A stretch of 64,000 nucleotides of DNA from NCBI RefSeq assembly GCF_030285665.1, contig NZ_CP127295.1, positions 6,510,001-6,574,000 on the forward strand. The letters run 5' to 3'. The notes beneath the pieces were generated by a model that was given only the letters and a program-made list of their open reading frames with translations, searched no databases and had not been told where the DNA came from. Every line of letters starts with the position of its first letter. Positions within the stretch are counted from its first letter, which is position 1. This DNA comes from Amycolatopsis mongoliensis (lineage in GTDB: Bacteria; Actinomycetota; Actinomycetes; Mycobacteriales; Pseudonocardiaceae). Shown piece after piece: positions 1-8,585 of this stretch. Both the position numbers and the translations under genes were made by a program.

Positions 1-1
1 T

Positions 2-298
2 CCGCGGCGGATCGACGCCGAGCGGTTCGTCGGCACCTATTCGGCCGACGTCTTCGACCTCACCGTCAGCCAGGACGACGAGCACCGCATCTGGATCGAG
101 CAGATCCCCAAGGGCGTCTTCGTGGAGATGGGCGGGCAGGTCGAACGGACCGAGCTCGTCCACTACCGCGACGACATGCTGATCCCGGTCGAGGCCGATC
201 GCGGGATGCACATGCCGCACGCGTTCCTGGGCGACGACGGCACGGGGCACGCCCTCTACCTGCACCTCGGTCGCGCCGTCCGGCGCGCCGGAGCCTGA
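2..298 (+). CDS. C-terminal end of a serine hydrolase (beta-lactamase-like), 5' truncated by the window edge
   Basis: Only the last 98 codons are visible. The segment begins in a FVGTYSADVFDLTV stretch, which resembles the beta-barrel tail domain that follows the catalytic domain in many class C beta-lactamase/D-aminopeptidase-type serine hydrolases. The catalytic SxxK and YxN motifs would lie upstream, outside the window. The stop lies 29 bases before a solute-binding lipoprotein gene on the same strand, so it is probably the first visible gene of the transporter operon. Two other serine hydrolases in the window also sit close to or within a few kb of peptide transport genes. The family call rests on the tail alone and is tentative. 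Confidence 0.45.
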   Translation, partial: PRRIDAERFVGTYSADVFDLTVSQDDEHRIWIEQIPKGVFVEMGGQVERTELVHYRDDMLIPVEADRGMHMPHAFLGDDGTGHALYLHLGRAVRRAGA

Positions 299-327
299 TC
301 CCCTAGCACGTACGGAACGGAACCGTC

Positions 328-1923
328 ATGAAGCTGACCACCGCGGGCCTCCACGGCCTGTGTCTCGTGCTGGCCGCCGCCGCGCTGACCGGTTGCGGAG
401 GAGCCTCCGACAGCAGCGGGAAGGCCGCGGTCGTCGACGGCGGCACCTTCACCCTCGGGCTCTCCTCGGACCCCGGCAACCTCGACCCGCAGATGGGTGC
501 GGGCAGCGCGCTGTACACCGTCACGCAGTTCGCCTACGACCCGCTGCTCAGCGTCGACGGCGAAACCGGGGAAATCCGCTCCGGACTGGCGAAGAGCTGG
601 AAACTGCGCGACACCACGGTCTCGCTGACCCTCGCCCCGGGCATCACGTGCGCCGACGGTGCCAAGCTGACCGCCACGGACGTCGCCGCCAACCTGAACT
701 TCGTCGCGGACCCGAACAACAAGAGTCCTTTCCTGGGGGCGTTCTTCCCGCCGGGGGCGAAGACGGTGGGCGACAACGCGGCCGGCACGGTCACGATCAC
801 CCTGGCCCAGCCGGCCCCGTTCGTCCTCAACGGACTGGCCGGCCTGCCGATCGTCTGCCCGGGCGGCCTGGCCGACCGCGGTGCGCTCAAGACGGCGACG
901 GCCGGCACCGGACCCTACAAGCTCGTCGAGGCCGCGCCGGGCGACCACTACACGTACGCGCTGCGGGAGGGCTACACCTGGGGGCCGGACGGCGCCACCA
1001 CCGCGACCAAGGGGCTGCCGAAGACGGTCGTCATGAAGGTGGTGCAGAACGAGACCACCGCGGCGAACCTGTTGCTCTCCGGCGGCCTGAGCGCCGCCCA
1101 GATCGCCGGTCCGGACGCGGACCGGCTGGAGAAGGCGGGACTGTTCGCCGCCAAGACCCCGGCGCTCGTGGGGGAGCAGTGGTACAACCAGGCCGCGGGC
1201 CGGGTCACCGCCGACCCGAAGGTCCGGATGGCGCTGACCCAGGCACTCGACCTCGGCCAGCTGCAGAAGGTGCTCACCTCCGGGCAGGGCTCCCCGGCGA
1301 CCACGCTGGCCGCGAACGAGCCGGTCGCCTGCCCCGGCGATTCGGTCTCCCGCGCGCTGCCCGCCGCCAACCCCCAGGCGGCGGCCGCCCTGCTCGACCA
1401 GGCGGGGTGGCTGGCCGGCGGCGACGGCAAGCGCACCAAGGGCGGCAAGCCGCTGGCGCTGGTGTTCCTCTACCAGAACAACAACGGCAGCGGCGGCGAC
1501 GCGGCGGCCGAGCTCGCGGTGAAGCAGTGGAAGGCGATCGGGGTCGAAGCCACCGCGCGCAGCCAGGACGAGACGACCTTGACCACCGCGTTGTTCGGGG
1601 CGGGGGACTGGGACGTCGCCTGGGTGTCGGTCAACGTCAGCACCCCGGACCAGCTCGTGCCGTTCCTCTCCGGGCCGGCGGCGCCACAGGGGAACAACTT
1701 CGCCGCGATCGCCGACCCGGAGTACGACAAGGCGGTCAAGGCGGCGATGGCGACGCAGGGCACCGCCGGCTGCGGGGCGTGGCTCGCCGCGGAGTCCGGC
1801 CTGATCGCGCGGGCGGCGCTCGTCCCGTTCGCCGGCAAGGTCGTGCGCACGTTCGGCAAGGCCGCCGAGTTCCGGACCCCGGGCCAGCTGATCCCCACGA
1901 GCATCCGCATGCTGGCGAAGTAG
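328..1923 (+). CDS. ABC transporter solute-binding lipoprotein, peptide/nickel family (SBP family 5)
   Basis: Extracellular receptor of a peptide-type ABC importer. The first 24 residues form a lipoprotein signal with lipobox LTGC, so the mature protein would be anchored through that Cys. The body starts with LGLSSDPGNLDPQ and continues with FAYDPLLSV, the normal opening of DppA/OppA-type receptors. The length of 531 residues is normal for the family. It is followed directly by two permease modules and two ATPase modules, giving a complete importer. The ligand cannot be read from the sequence. The adjacent serine hydrolase and GNAT gene suggest peptides or acylated amino-acid compounds, which is inference. 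Confidence 0.9.
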   Translation: MKLTTAGLHGLCLVLAAAALTGCGGASDSSGKAAVVDGGTFTLGLSSDPGNLDPQMGAGSALYTVTQFAYDPLLSVDGETGEIRSGLAKSWKLRDTTVSLTLAPGITCADGAKLTATDVAANLNFVADPNNKSPFLGAFFPPGAKTVGDNAAGTVTITLAQPAPFVLNGLAGLPIVCPGGLADRGALKTATAGTGPYKLVEAAPGDHYTYALREGYTWGPDGATTATKGLPKTVVMKVVQNETTAANLLLSGGLSAAQIAGPDADRLEKAGLFAAKTPALVGEQWYNQAAGRVTADPKVRMALTQALDLGQLQKVLTSGQGSPATTLAANEPVACPGDSVSRALPAANPQAAAALLDQAGWLAGGDGKRTKGGKPLALVFLYQNNNGSGGDAAAELAVKQWKAIGVEATARSQDETTLTTALFGAGDWDVAWVSVNVSTPDQLVPFLSGPAAPQGNNFAAIADPEYDKAVKAAMATQGTAGCGAWLAAESGLIARAALVPFAGKVVRTFGKAAEFRTPGQLIPTSIRMLAK

Positions 1924-1941
1924 CGAGGGGTGACGACAGAC

Positions 1942-2949
1942 ATGCCCGTGACCCTGACCGTCCCGGCCCCGCCGGCGGATCCGGCCCGGCCGCGGCCGTG
2001 GGCGCACCCGTGGGCGCGGTTCGGCCTCCGGCGCCTCGGCCGGCTGCTGGTCTCGCTGTGGGTCCTGGTGACCGCGTCGTTCGCGATGATCCACCTCATC
2101 CCCGGGGACCCGGTCCGCGCGGCGCTCGGCCCGACGGCGCCGGCGGACCTGGTCGAGGCGCGCCGGCACGCACTGGGACTGGACGACCCGATCCTCGTCC
2201 AGTACGCCCACTACCTGAAGGGGCTGTTCACCGGCGATCTCGGGACCTCGCTGGCCTCCCAGCTCCCGGTCTCCGACGTCATCGCCCAGCGGCTGACCGC
2301 GACCCTGCTGCTGGCCGTGTTCGCCTTCGTGGCGGCCGTGGTCATCGCGGTCCCGCTGGGCGTGTCGATGGGCGTGCTGACCCGGCGCGGCCACGGCCGG
2401 CGCACCGAGCTCGCCTTCACCACGACCAGCATCGTCGTGGCGACCATCCCCGACTTCCTGATCGGGGTCGCGCTCGTCTACGTCTTCGGGATCCGGCTCG
2501 GGTGGCTGCCGGTCGCCGGCAACGACACGGCGTCGGCCTACGTGCTTCCCGTGGTCTCGCTGGCGATCGGGCCCGCGGCCATCCTGGCCCGCATCGTGCG
2601 CGTCGAGATGGCCGGCGTGCTCGAAGCGGACTTCGTCCGCACCGCACGGGCCAAGCGGCTGCCCGCCCGGACGATCTACCTCAAGCACGCGCTGCCGAAC
2701 GCCGTCACCGCGGCGCTGACCCTGGGCGGGCTCCTGCTGAGCGCGCTGGTCGCCGGCACCGTCCTGGTCGAGAACGTCTTCGCCTGGCCGGGCCTGGGCA
2801 GCACGATCGTGCAGTCCATCCTCACCCGGGACTACCCGGTGGTGCAGGCGATCGTCCTCGTCTACGGCCTGGGCGTGCTCCTCACCAACCTCGTCGTCGA
2901 CATCGCCCTCGCCGTGCTCGACCCGCGCTCGAAGATCCGGGAGGACTGA
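1942..2949 (+). CDS. Peptide ABC transporter permease (DppB type)
   Basis: Membrane permease of the importer. It has the long N-terminal periplasmic loop and about six membrane segments of DppB-type permeases. The segment HLIPGDPVRAALGPTAP near the first helix and the EAA-like region around residues 230-250 (RTARAKRLPARTIYLKHALPN would contain it) are family hallmarks. I place the start at the ATG at 1942, since GAGGGG at 1925-1930 is a plausible ribosome-binding site for it. A GTG at 1930 is in frame but overlaps that site. The stop overlaps the next start (TGATG at 2947-2951), indicating translational coupling. Confidence 0.88.
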   Translation: MPVTLTVPAPPADPARPRPWAHPWARFGLRRLGRLLVSLWVLVTASFAMIHLIPGDPVRAALGPTAPADLVEARRHALGLDDPILVQYAHYLKGLFTGDLGTSLASQLPVSDVIAQRLTATLLLAVFAFVAAVVIAVPLGVSMGVLTRRGHGRRTELAFTTTSIVVATIPDFLIGVALVYVFGIRLGWLPVAGNDTASAYVLPVVSLAIGPAAILARIVRVEMAGVLEADFVRTARAKRLPARTIYLKHALPNAVTAALTLGGLLLSALVAGTVLVENVFAWPGLGSTIVQSILTRDYPVVQAIVLVYGLGVLLTNLVVDIALAVLDPRSKIRED

Positions 2950-3848
2950 TGCGAGGACGCTGGACCCGGGTGGTCCGCACCCCACTGGGCCTCACGGCGA
3001 CCGTGCTCGTGGTCGTGGTGCTCGCCCTGGCCTGTTTCGCACCGCTGCTGTGGGGAGCCGGCGCCGACGCCGTCGACACCGACAACCTGCTCGCCCCGCC
3101 GTCGGGACAGCACTGGGCGGGAACGGACAACCTCGGCCGCGACATCCTCCTGCGCGTCCTCGTCGCGTCGCGGCTTTCCATCGAGCTCGCCCTGCTGGCC
3201 ATCGTGCTCACCGTGGTCGCCGGCCTGGCCATCGGCGCCGCGCCGTTCGTGCTCGGCAGGCGATCCGGCCGGGTGGTGACGGCCGGGGTCAACATCGCGG
3301 TCGCCTTCCCGGGGCTGCTGCTGGCGCTGTTCTTCGCGGTCGTGTTCGGGGCCGGCGCGACGGGGGCGGTGCTGGCCATCGGGCTCGCCGGCGCCCCGGC
3401 GTTCGCGCGGATGACCCAGACCCTGGTGGCCGGGGTCGCGGCGCGGGAGTACGTCGCGGCCGCCCGGACCGTGGGGATCGGCCGGTTCCGGATCCTCTTC
3501 CGCCACGTCCTGCCGAACATCGCCGAGCCGCTCGTCGTCAACACGACCATCGGCGCCGGCAACGCGCTGCTCGCGTTCGCCGGGCTTTCGTTCATCGGCC
3601 TCGGTGTCCAGCAGCCCGCCTACGACTGGGGCCGCCTGCTGAACGACGGGGTCGGCGCGATCTACTCGAACGCGAGCGCCGCCCTCGTGCCCGGAGCCGC
3701 GGTGCTGCTGGCCGGCCTGGCGTTCAACCTCTTCGGCGAGTCGGTCGCCAAGGGGCTCGGGGTCTCCGTGGGTACCGGGCTCCGCGCCTTGCCGCGACCG
3801 CGCGCCGGAGCGTCCCGCGTCCCCGCTTCCGCCGGTGAGGAGCCGCGG
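2949..3848 (+). CDS. Peptide ABC transporter permease (DppC type), permease half of a permease-ATPase fusion
   Basis: Second permease subunit. GTDNLGRDILLRVL and the EAA loop ending in FRHVLPNIAEP identify a DppC-type permease, with about six membrane segments over some 280 residues. No stop codon separates it from the ATPase that begins at 3849: the reading frame runs straight through to a TGA at 4002-4004. Natural permease/ATP-binding fusions of this transporter family are common in actinomycetes, so this was probably one protein of about 640 residues. A good ribosome-binding site (GGTGAGGAG) before the ATG at 3849 leaves internal initiation possible. The frame is lost 110 bases into the ATPase part, as described in the next entry. 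Confidence 0.8.
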
Positions 3849-4879
3849 ATGAACTCCTACCAGGCGGTGCTGGAGGTCCGGGACCTCCAGGTCACCTTTC
3901 CCGGGCCGGCCGGTCCGGTGCGGCCAGTCCGCGGGGTGTCCTTCCAGGTGGGCCGGGGGAAGCGGTCGGCATCGTCGGGGAGTCGGGTTCCGGCAAGTCC
4001 CTGACCGCGCTGGCGATCACGCGGCTGCTCGGCGACCACGCCCGGGTCGACGCCTCCCGGCTGGAACTGCTCGGGGACGACCTCCTGGCCCCGGACACGG
4101 CGGTGCAGCGCCGGATGCTGGGCACGTCCCTGGCCATGGTCTTCCAGGACCCGATGACCGCGTTCAACCCCACCCACCGGATCGGGGGCCAGCTGGCCGA
4201 GGTGGCCACCCACCACCAGGGCATGAACCGCCGCCAGGCGATGGCCCGCGCGGTGGACCGGCTGACCGCGGTCCGCATCCCGGACGCGGACGCGCGCGTC
4301 CGGCAGTACCCGCACGAGTTCTCCGGCGGAATGCGCCAGCGGGCCATGATCGGCATGGGCCTGATGGGGTCGCCGGCGCTGATCGTCGCCGACGAGCCGA
4401 CCACCGCGCTCGACGTCACGGTGCAGCAGCAGGTGCTGGACCTGCTCGCCGCGATCCGGGCGGCGGACGACGTGGCGCTCGTGCTGATCAGCCACGACAT
4501 CACCGTGGTCGGGGAGGTCTGCGACCGGGTCCTGGTGATGTACGCCGGCCGGATCGTCGAGGACCTGCCGGCCGCCGGCCTCACCACCAGCGCCCGGCAC
4601 CCCTACACCCGGGCGCTGGTCGAGGCGGTGCCCGGCATGGCCACCGACCTGGCCGAGCCGCTCGCCACGATCCCGGGCCGCCCGGTCGCCCCGGCCGACG
4701 TGCCCCGCGGCTGCGCCTACGCCGACCGGTGCCCGCTCGCCGACGCGCGGTGCCGGGCCGAGGATCCGCCGCTGGCGGCCGACGCGGCCGCCGCGCGCCA
4801 CCACCGGGTGGCGTGCTGGCACGCCGGTGAGCCGCTGCCCGCCGACCGCAGCCCCGACGAACTGGTGGAGTCACCGTGA
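3849..4879 (+). pseudogene. Oligopeptide ABC transporter ATPase (DppD type), apparent -1 frameshift before Walker A
   Basis: ATP-hydrolysing subunit. The first 37 or so codons (MNSYQAVLEVRDLQVTFPG onward) are in frame with the permease. The frame then breaks at a run of five G at about 3955-3959, and reading as given ends at TGA 4002-4004. One extra base in that run restores a normal ATPase ending at 4879. It has Walker A GESGSGKS (about 3979), Q-loop VFQDPMTAFNP, signature FSGGMRQR, Walker [12 protein letters not shown]-loop SHD and the C-terminal CAYADRCPLADARC-type Cys motif of oligopeptide ATPases. Every catalytic motif is intact after the break, so a homopolymer sequencing error is as likely as a true mutation. 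The stop overlaps the next GTG by four bases. Confidence 0.75.
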
Positions 4880-5616
4880 GCGAGCTGAACTTCGAGGATG
4901 TCACCGTCCGATATGGACGGACGACCGCGGTCGACGGGGTCAGCCTGACCGTGCCCGCGGGCGCGGTGGTCGGGCTCGTGGGCGAGTCCGGGTCCGGCAA
5001 GTCCACGCTCGCCAGGGCCGCCGTCGGCCTGGCTCCGGTGGCCGACGGCCGGATCACCCTCGGCGGCGCGCCGGTCCCCACCCGGGGCCGGCCGCGGCCG
5101 CTGCAGATGGTCTTCCAGGACCCCTACTCGTCGCTGGACCCCCGCATGACGGTCGGCGACAGCGTGGCCGAGGCCATGCCGCCGGACGCCGGGCGTGCCG
5201 CGCGGCGAGCCGAGGTCGGGCGGCTCCTGGACCTGGTGCACCTCGATCCCGGCTGCGCCGGATCCGTGCCGTCCCGGCTGTCCGGCGGCCAGCGCCAGCG
5301 AGTCGCGCTGGCGCGGGCGCTGGCGGCCCGTCCCCGGGTGATCGTCGCCGACGAGATCACCTCCGCCCTGGACGTCTCCGTGCAGGGGGCCGTGCTCAAC
5401 CTGGTCCGCGAGCTGCAGCGCAGCCTGGGTCTCTCGATGCTGTTCATCTCCCACAACCTCGCCGTGGTCCGGTACGTCGCCTCGCACGTCGCCGTCATGC
5501 GCCACGGCCGGATCGTCGAGCAGGGGCCCACGACGCGCGTCCTGTCCGAACCCGACCACGACTACACGCGCGAGCTGCTCGCCGCCGTACCCGGGCGGAA
5601 AGCCGGAAAGCCGTGA
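4876..5616 (+). CDS. Oligopeptide ABC transporter ATPase (DppF/OppF type)
   Basis: Second ATPase of the importer, 246 residues. Walker A GESGSGKST (about residues 36-44), Q-loop VFQDPYSSLDP, signature LSGGQRQR, Walker B VADEITSALD and H-loop SHN are all present. It is shorter than average because it lacks the usual C-terminal oligopeptide extension. It starts at a GTG overlapping the preceding stop, and its own stop overlaps the GTG of the next gene, so expression is coupled. If the upstream ATPase is truly broken, this would be the only intact ATPase in the operon. Confidence 0.9.
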   Translation: MSELNFEDVTVRYGRTTAVDGVSLTVPAGAVVGLVGESGSGKSTLARAAVGLAPVADGRITLGGAPVPTRGRPRPLQMVFQDPYSSLDPRMTVGDSVAEAMPPDAGRAARRAEVGRLLDLVHLDPGCAGSVPSRLSGGQRQRVALARALAARPRVIVADEITSALDVSVQGAVLNLVRELQRSLGLSMLFISHNLAVVRYVASHVAVMRHGRIVEQGPTTRVLSEPDHDYTRELLAAVPGRKAGKP

Positions 5617-6476
5617 CCGGAACGCGAGCGACCGCGGACTCCGTGCTCGACGGCGCGGGTTCGGCCGCGGAGGCGGCGGCCCGGGCTTCCGGCGTCGTGG
5701 TGCGCGAACTCGCCGGCATCGCCGAGCTCACCGAGGCGGTCGTCCTCTTCGCCACCATCTGGGGGCGGTCGGCGAACCCGCCGGTGACCATCGAGCTGTT
5801 GCGCGCCTTCACCAAGGCCGGCAACTACGTCGCCGGCGCGTTCGACACGGGCCGGCTGGTCGGCGCGTGCGTGGGCTTCTTCCACGCCCCGGCGGGCGGC
5901 GCGCTCCACAGCCACATCGCCGGCGTGTCCCCGACGGCCGCCGGCCGCAAGGTCGGGTTCGCGCTCAAACTGCACCAGCGCGCGTGGGCGCTGAGCCGCG
6001 GGGTCTCGGAAATCGCCTGGACCTTCGATCCGCTGGTGGCCCGCAACGCGTACTTCAACCTCGTGAAGCTGGCCGCGCGGCCGGTCGAGTACCTGCCGGA
6101 CTTCTACGGCCCGATGTCCGACGCCATCAACGGGGACGCGGCTTCGGACCGGCTCCTGGTGCGGTGGCGGCTCCGCGACAGCGCGGTGGTCCTCGCCGGC
6201 CTCGGCGGCGGCGTGGGCGCGGTCGCCGAGGACGAGATCGCGGCGGGGGCCACGGTGGCGCTGGGCATCGCCGAAGACGGCGGTCCCGTTCCCGGGCGGC
6301 TGGACGGAGCCGTCTCGCTCGTCGCCGTCCCGTCCGACATCGAGACGCTTCGCACGACCGCGCCGGACCTGGCCCGGCGCTGGCGGATCGCGGTCCGCGA
6401 CGCGCTCACCGGCCTGGCCGCCGGCGGCGGCCGGATCGACGGGTTCGACCGGGCGGGGTGGTACGTCGTGCGGTGA
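5613..6476 (+). CDS. GNAT-superfamily-like acetyltransferase, COG3375 type
   Basis: A 287-residue protein resembling the predicted GNAT group often annotated as COG3375. Segments such as LHSHIAGVSP and KVGFALKLHQRAWAL, then EIAWTFDPLVARNAYFNLVKL, are typical of that group: an acyl-CoA-binding loop followed by a conserved WTFDPL/NA.FN block. The substrate is not established for the family. Its GTG start overlaps the stop of the transporter ATPase, so it belongs to the transporter operon, and it may acylate an imported amine or amino acid (inference). No ribosome-binding site of its own is apparent, consistent with coupling. Confidence 0.75.
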   Translation: MTGTRATADSVLDGAGSAAEAAARASGVVVRELAGIAELTEAVVLFATIWGRSANPPVTIELLRAFTKAGNYVAGAFDTGRLVGACVGFFHAPAGGALHSHIAGVSPTAAGRKVGFALKLHQRAWALSRGVSEIAWTFDPLVARNAYFNLVKLAARPVEYLPDFYGPMSDAINGDAASDRLLVRWRLRDSAVVLAGLGGGVGAVAEDEIAAGATVALGIAEDGGPVPGRLDGAVSLVAVPSDIETLRTTAPDLARRWRIAVRDALTGLAAGGGRIDGFDRAGWYVVR

Positions 6477-6497
6477 GCGACCCCTCGCCCCCGCGGG

Positions 6498-7850
6498 TCA
6501 CCGCGAGACCAGGTGCACGGGATGCCCGTCTGCCGGGTAGGGCAGTGAGGTGTAGTTCATCGGTGCCCGGTAGCCGGCGGGCACCGTCCAGTCGAAGCGC
6601 AGCAGCAGCTGGTGCAGCACCGCCTTGACCTCCACCGCCGAGAAGTGCATCCCCAGGCACTTGTGCACCCCGCCGCCGAACGGCTGCCACGCGTAGCGGT
6701 GCACCTTGTCCTCACGGCGCTCCGGCGCGAACCGGCCGGGGTCGAACCGGTCCGGTTCCGGCCAGTACTCCGGCATCCGGTGACTGAAGATCGGCGTGAC
6801 GACCGCCTTCGTCCCCTGGGGCACGTAGTGGCCGAGCACCTCGGTGTCCTTCACGGTGATCCGTGCCATCGTCGGCACCGGCGTCACCAGCCGCAGCGAC
6901 TCCTTCATGACGAGGTCCAACGCCTCGAGCCCGTCCAGGTCGGAGTGTTCGGCGAACTCCTTGCCCAGGGCGAGGGATTCCTCCCGGCACCGTTCACGCC
7001 ACAGCGGGTGCTGCCCGAGGTAGGACATCATCGTCGAGATGGTGATGGTGGACGTGTCGTGCGCCGCCATCAGCAGGAACACCATGTGGTCGATGACGTC
7101 GTCGTCGGAGAACCGGGCGCCGTCGTCGTCGGTGAGGTGGCAGAGCACCGAGTAGAGGTCGTCACCGTCGCCGCCGCGGCGCGCCGGCAGGTACGAGCGC
7201 AGGAACCGGTCCAGCCGCTCGCGGCCGGCCAGGCCCTTGCGCCAGCGCCCACCGGGAACAGGCGCGCGGACGATCGCGGTCGCGGCCTGCACGCAGTCGA
7301 CGAAGGCCCGGTTGATCCGGTCCATTTCGGACCGTGCGGTGCCCTCGGCGCCGCCCATGAAGATGTCCGTGGCGAGGTCGAGCGTGAGCTGCTTGGCCGC
7401 CGGGTACACCCGGAAGCCCGCACCCGGGCGCCAGGCGCGGAGGCCGTCGGCGATGGCCGGGTTGAGCGCTTCGACGTAGCCCGTGAGCCGCTCCCGGGTG
7501 AAGGCCTGCTGCATGATCCGCCGGTGCGCCAGGTGCTCGTCGAAATCGAGCAGCATGAGCCCGCGGTCGAAGAACGGCCCGATGAGGTAGCGCCAGCCCT
7601 CGGCGTTGGCGAACGCGCGGTCGCGGTTGGCCAGCACCACCTCGTTGGCGTCCGGACCGAGGAGCGCGACGAACCGGCTCCCGAACCCGCCGAACCACGA
7701 GACCGGGCCGTACCGCTCGTACCGTTCCCGCCACAGCCCGACCGGGTCCCGCATGTACCGGGCGGTGTAGCCGAGGAGCGGGAGACCGGCGTCGCCGGGC
7801 ACCGGCCGCAAGGGGGACCGAGGGGGTGTCGGGGCCAGGACTCGGCTCAT
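6498..7850 (-). CDS. Cytochrome P450
   Basis: Heme-thiolate monooxygenase of 450 residues. The I-helix oxygen-binding motif AHDTST, the K-helix ExxR in KESLR and the heme-binding loop FGGGVHKCLGMHF with the Cys ligand are all present. The start at 7850 is supported by GGAGG five bases upstream. It is transcribed away from a TetR gene, and two matching palindromes lie in the 92-base gap, so TetR control is likely. It lies outside the NRPS cluster. The FGGGxHxCLG loop and AHDTS helix resemble P450s acting on bulky hydrophobic substrates such as sterols or carotenoid-like lipids, but the substrate cannot be assigned. Confidence 0.93.
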   Translation of the reverse strand: MSRVLAPTPPRSPLRPVPGDAGLPLLGYTARYMRDPVGLWRERYERYGPVSWFGGFGSRFVALLGPDANEVVLANRDRAFANAEGWRYLIGPFFDRGLMLLDFDEHLAHRRIMQQAFTRERLTGYVEALNPAIADGLRAWRPGAGFRVYPAAKQLTLDLATDIFMGGAEGTARSEMDRINRAFVDCVQAATAIVRAPVPGGRWRKGLAGRERLDRFLRSYLPARRGGDGDDLYSVLCHLTDDDGARFSDDDVIDHMVFLLMAAHDTSTITISTMMSYLGQHPLWRERCREESLALGKEFAEHSDLDGLEALDLVMKESLRLVTPVPTMARITVKDTEVLGHYVPQGTKAVVTPIFSHRMPEYWPEPDRFDPGRFAPERREDKVHRYAWQPFGGGVHKCLGMHFSAVEVKAVLHQLLLRFDWTVPAGYRAPMNYTSLPYPADGHPVHLVSR

Positions 7851-7867
7851 CGGAACCTCCGTAAATC

Positions 7868-7885
7868 TGACAGGGCGTTCTGTCA
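7868..7885. promoter_or_regulatory. Palindromic operator 1 for the TetR regulator
   Basis: TGACAG-GGCGTT-CTGTCA is a perfect 6-base inverted repeat with a 6-base spacer, 18 bases upstream of the P450 start. A near-identical copy lies 37 bp away (centre to centre). A pair of sites between a TetR gene and a divergent target is the usual arrangement for autoregulation plus target repression. Confidence 0.75.
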
Positions 7886-7905
7886 ACCTGGTCGAGCATG
7901 ATTCC

Positions 7906-7921
7906 GACAGGGCGTCCTGTC
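7906..7921. promoter_or_regulatory. Palindromic operator 2 for the TetR regulator
   Basis: GACAG-GGCGTC-CTGTC repeats the first operator almost exactly, including the GGCGT spacer. It lies 21 bases before the chosen TetR start and probably overlaps its promoter, giving autorepression. Confidence 0.72.
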
Positions 7922-7942
7922 AAGATGTGCCACAATGGCGGG

Positions 7943-8560
7943 ATGTCCACCCCGACCCGCCCCTACCGCGGCGTCAGCGCTCGCGAACGCGCCGCCGGAC
8001 GCCGTACCCGCCTGCTCGAAGCGGGCCTCGAGCTGCTGGGCACGGCCGGCGGCGAGCGCACCACCATGACCGCGGTCTGCGCCCGGGCCAAGCTCACCGA
8101 GCGCTACTTCTACGAGAGCTTCCGCAATCGCGAGGACCTGCTGATCGCCGTGGTCGACCACGTCGCCGGGGAACTGCGGCACACCGTGCTCACCGCCCTG
8201 GAGGAAGCCGACGGCGACGCCGGGACGAAGGGCCGGGCCGCGATCGCCGCGTTCGTCCACCGCATCGACGAAGACCCCCGGCTGGGCCGCGCCGGGCTCG
8301 TCGAGTCGGCGGCCGTGGCCGTGCTGCGCCCGCGCCGGCACCAGCTCCTGCGCACCTTCGCCGACCTCGTCGTCGCGCAGGCCGAGCTGCTGTACGGAGC
8401 CGAGGCGCTGCCCGAGCCCCGTGACCGCGTCCACGCGCTGCTGTTCGTCGGCGGGCTCGCGGAGCTGCTCACGGCCTGGCTCACCGGAGAGCTCACGGTG
8501 ACCGCGGAGGAAATCGTCGACGCGGCCACCCACCAGTTCGTCACGAGCATGCACGTCTGA
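7943..8560 (+). CDS. TetR-family transcriptional regulator
   Basis: A 205-residue one-component repressor. The N-terminal helix-turn-helix region covers about residues 15-60, with RRTRLLEAGLELLG, the ERTTMTAVCARAKLTERYFYESF recognition block and a following ligand-binding domain. YFYESFRNREDLL is the classic TetR end-of-HTH signature. I chose the ATG at 7943 because it lies beyond the second operator; an in-frame ATG at 7925 would lie next to it. It is divergent from the P450, which is the probable target, and convergent with the sensor kinase gene. The inducer is unknown. Confidence 0.9.
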   Translation: MSTPTRPYRGVSARERAAGRRTRLLEAGLELLGTAGGERTTMTAVCARAKLTERYFYESFRNREDLLIAVVDHVAGELRHTVLTALEEADGDAGTKGRAAIAAFVHRIDEDPRLGRAGLVESAAVAVLRPRRHQLLRTFADLVVAQAELLYGAEALPEPRDRVHALLFVGGLAELLTAWLTGELTVTAEEIVDAATHQFVTSMHV

Positions 8561-8565
8561 GCGGC

Positions 8566-8584
8566 GCCCGCCGGGCAGGCGGGC
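8566..8584. terminator. Hairpin between convergent genes
   Basis: GCCCGCC and GGCGGGC form a 7-bp GC-only stem around a 5-base loop, between the stop of the TetR gene and the stop of the sensor kinase gene. Its position suggests a bidirectional terminator. There is no T-run, as is usual in high-GC actinomycetes. Confidence 0.5.
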
Positions 8585-8585
8585 C

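Noticed and set aside
256..2985. Long minus-strand frame opposite the first transporter genes
   Set aside because: Low-complexity Arg/Gly/Asp/Gln-rich translation with no domain; plus-strand genes here have clear family motifs.
3948..3980. Programmed -1 ribosomal frameshift site at GGGGGA
   Set aside because: No XXXYYYZ heptamer and no clear downstream stem was seen; a homopolymer error or mutation is simpler, given the similar break at 51 kb.
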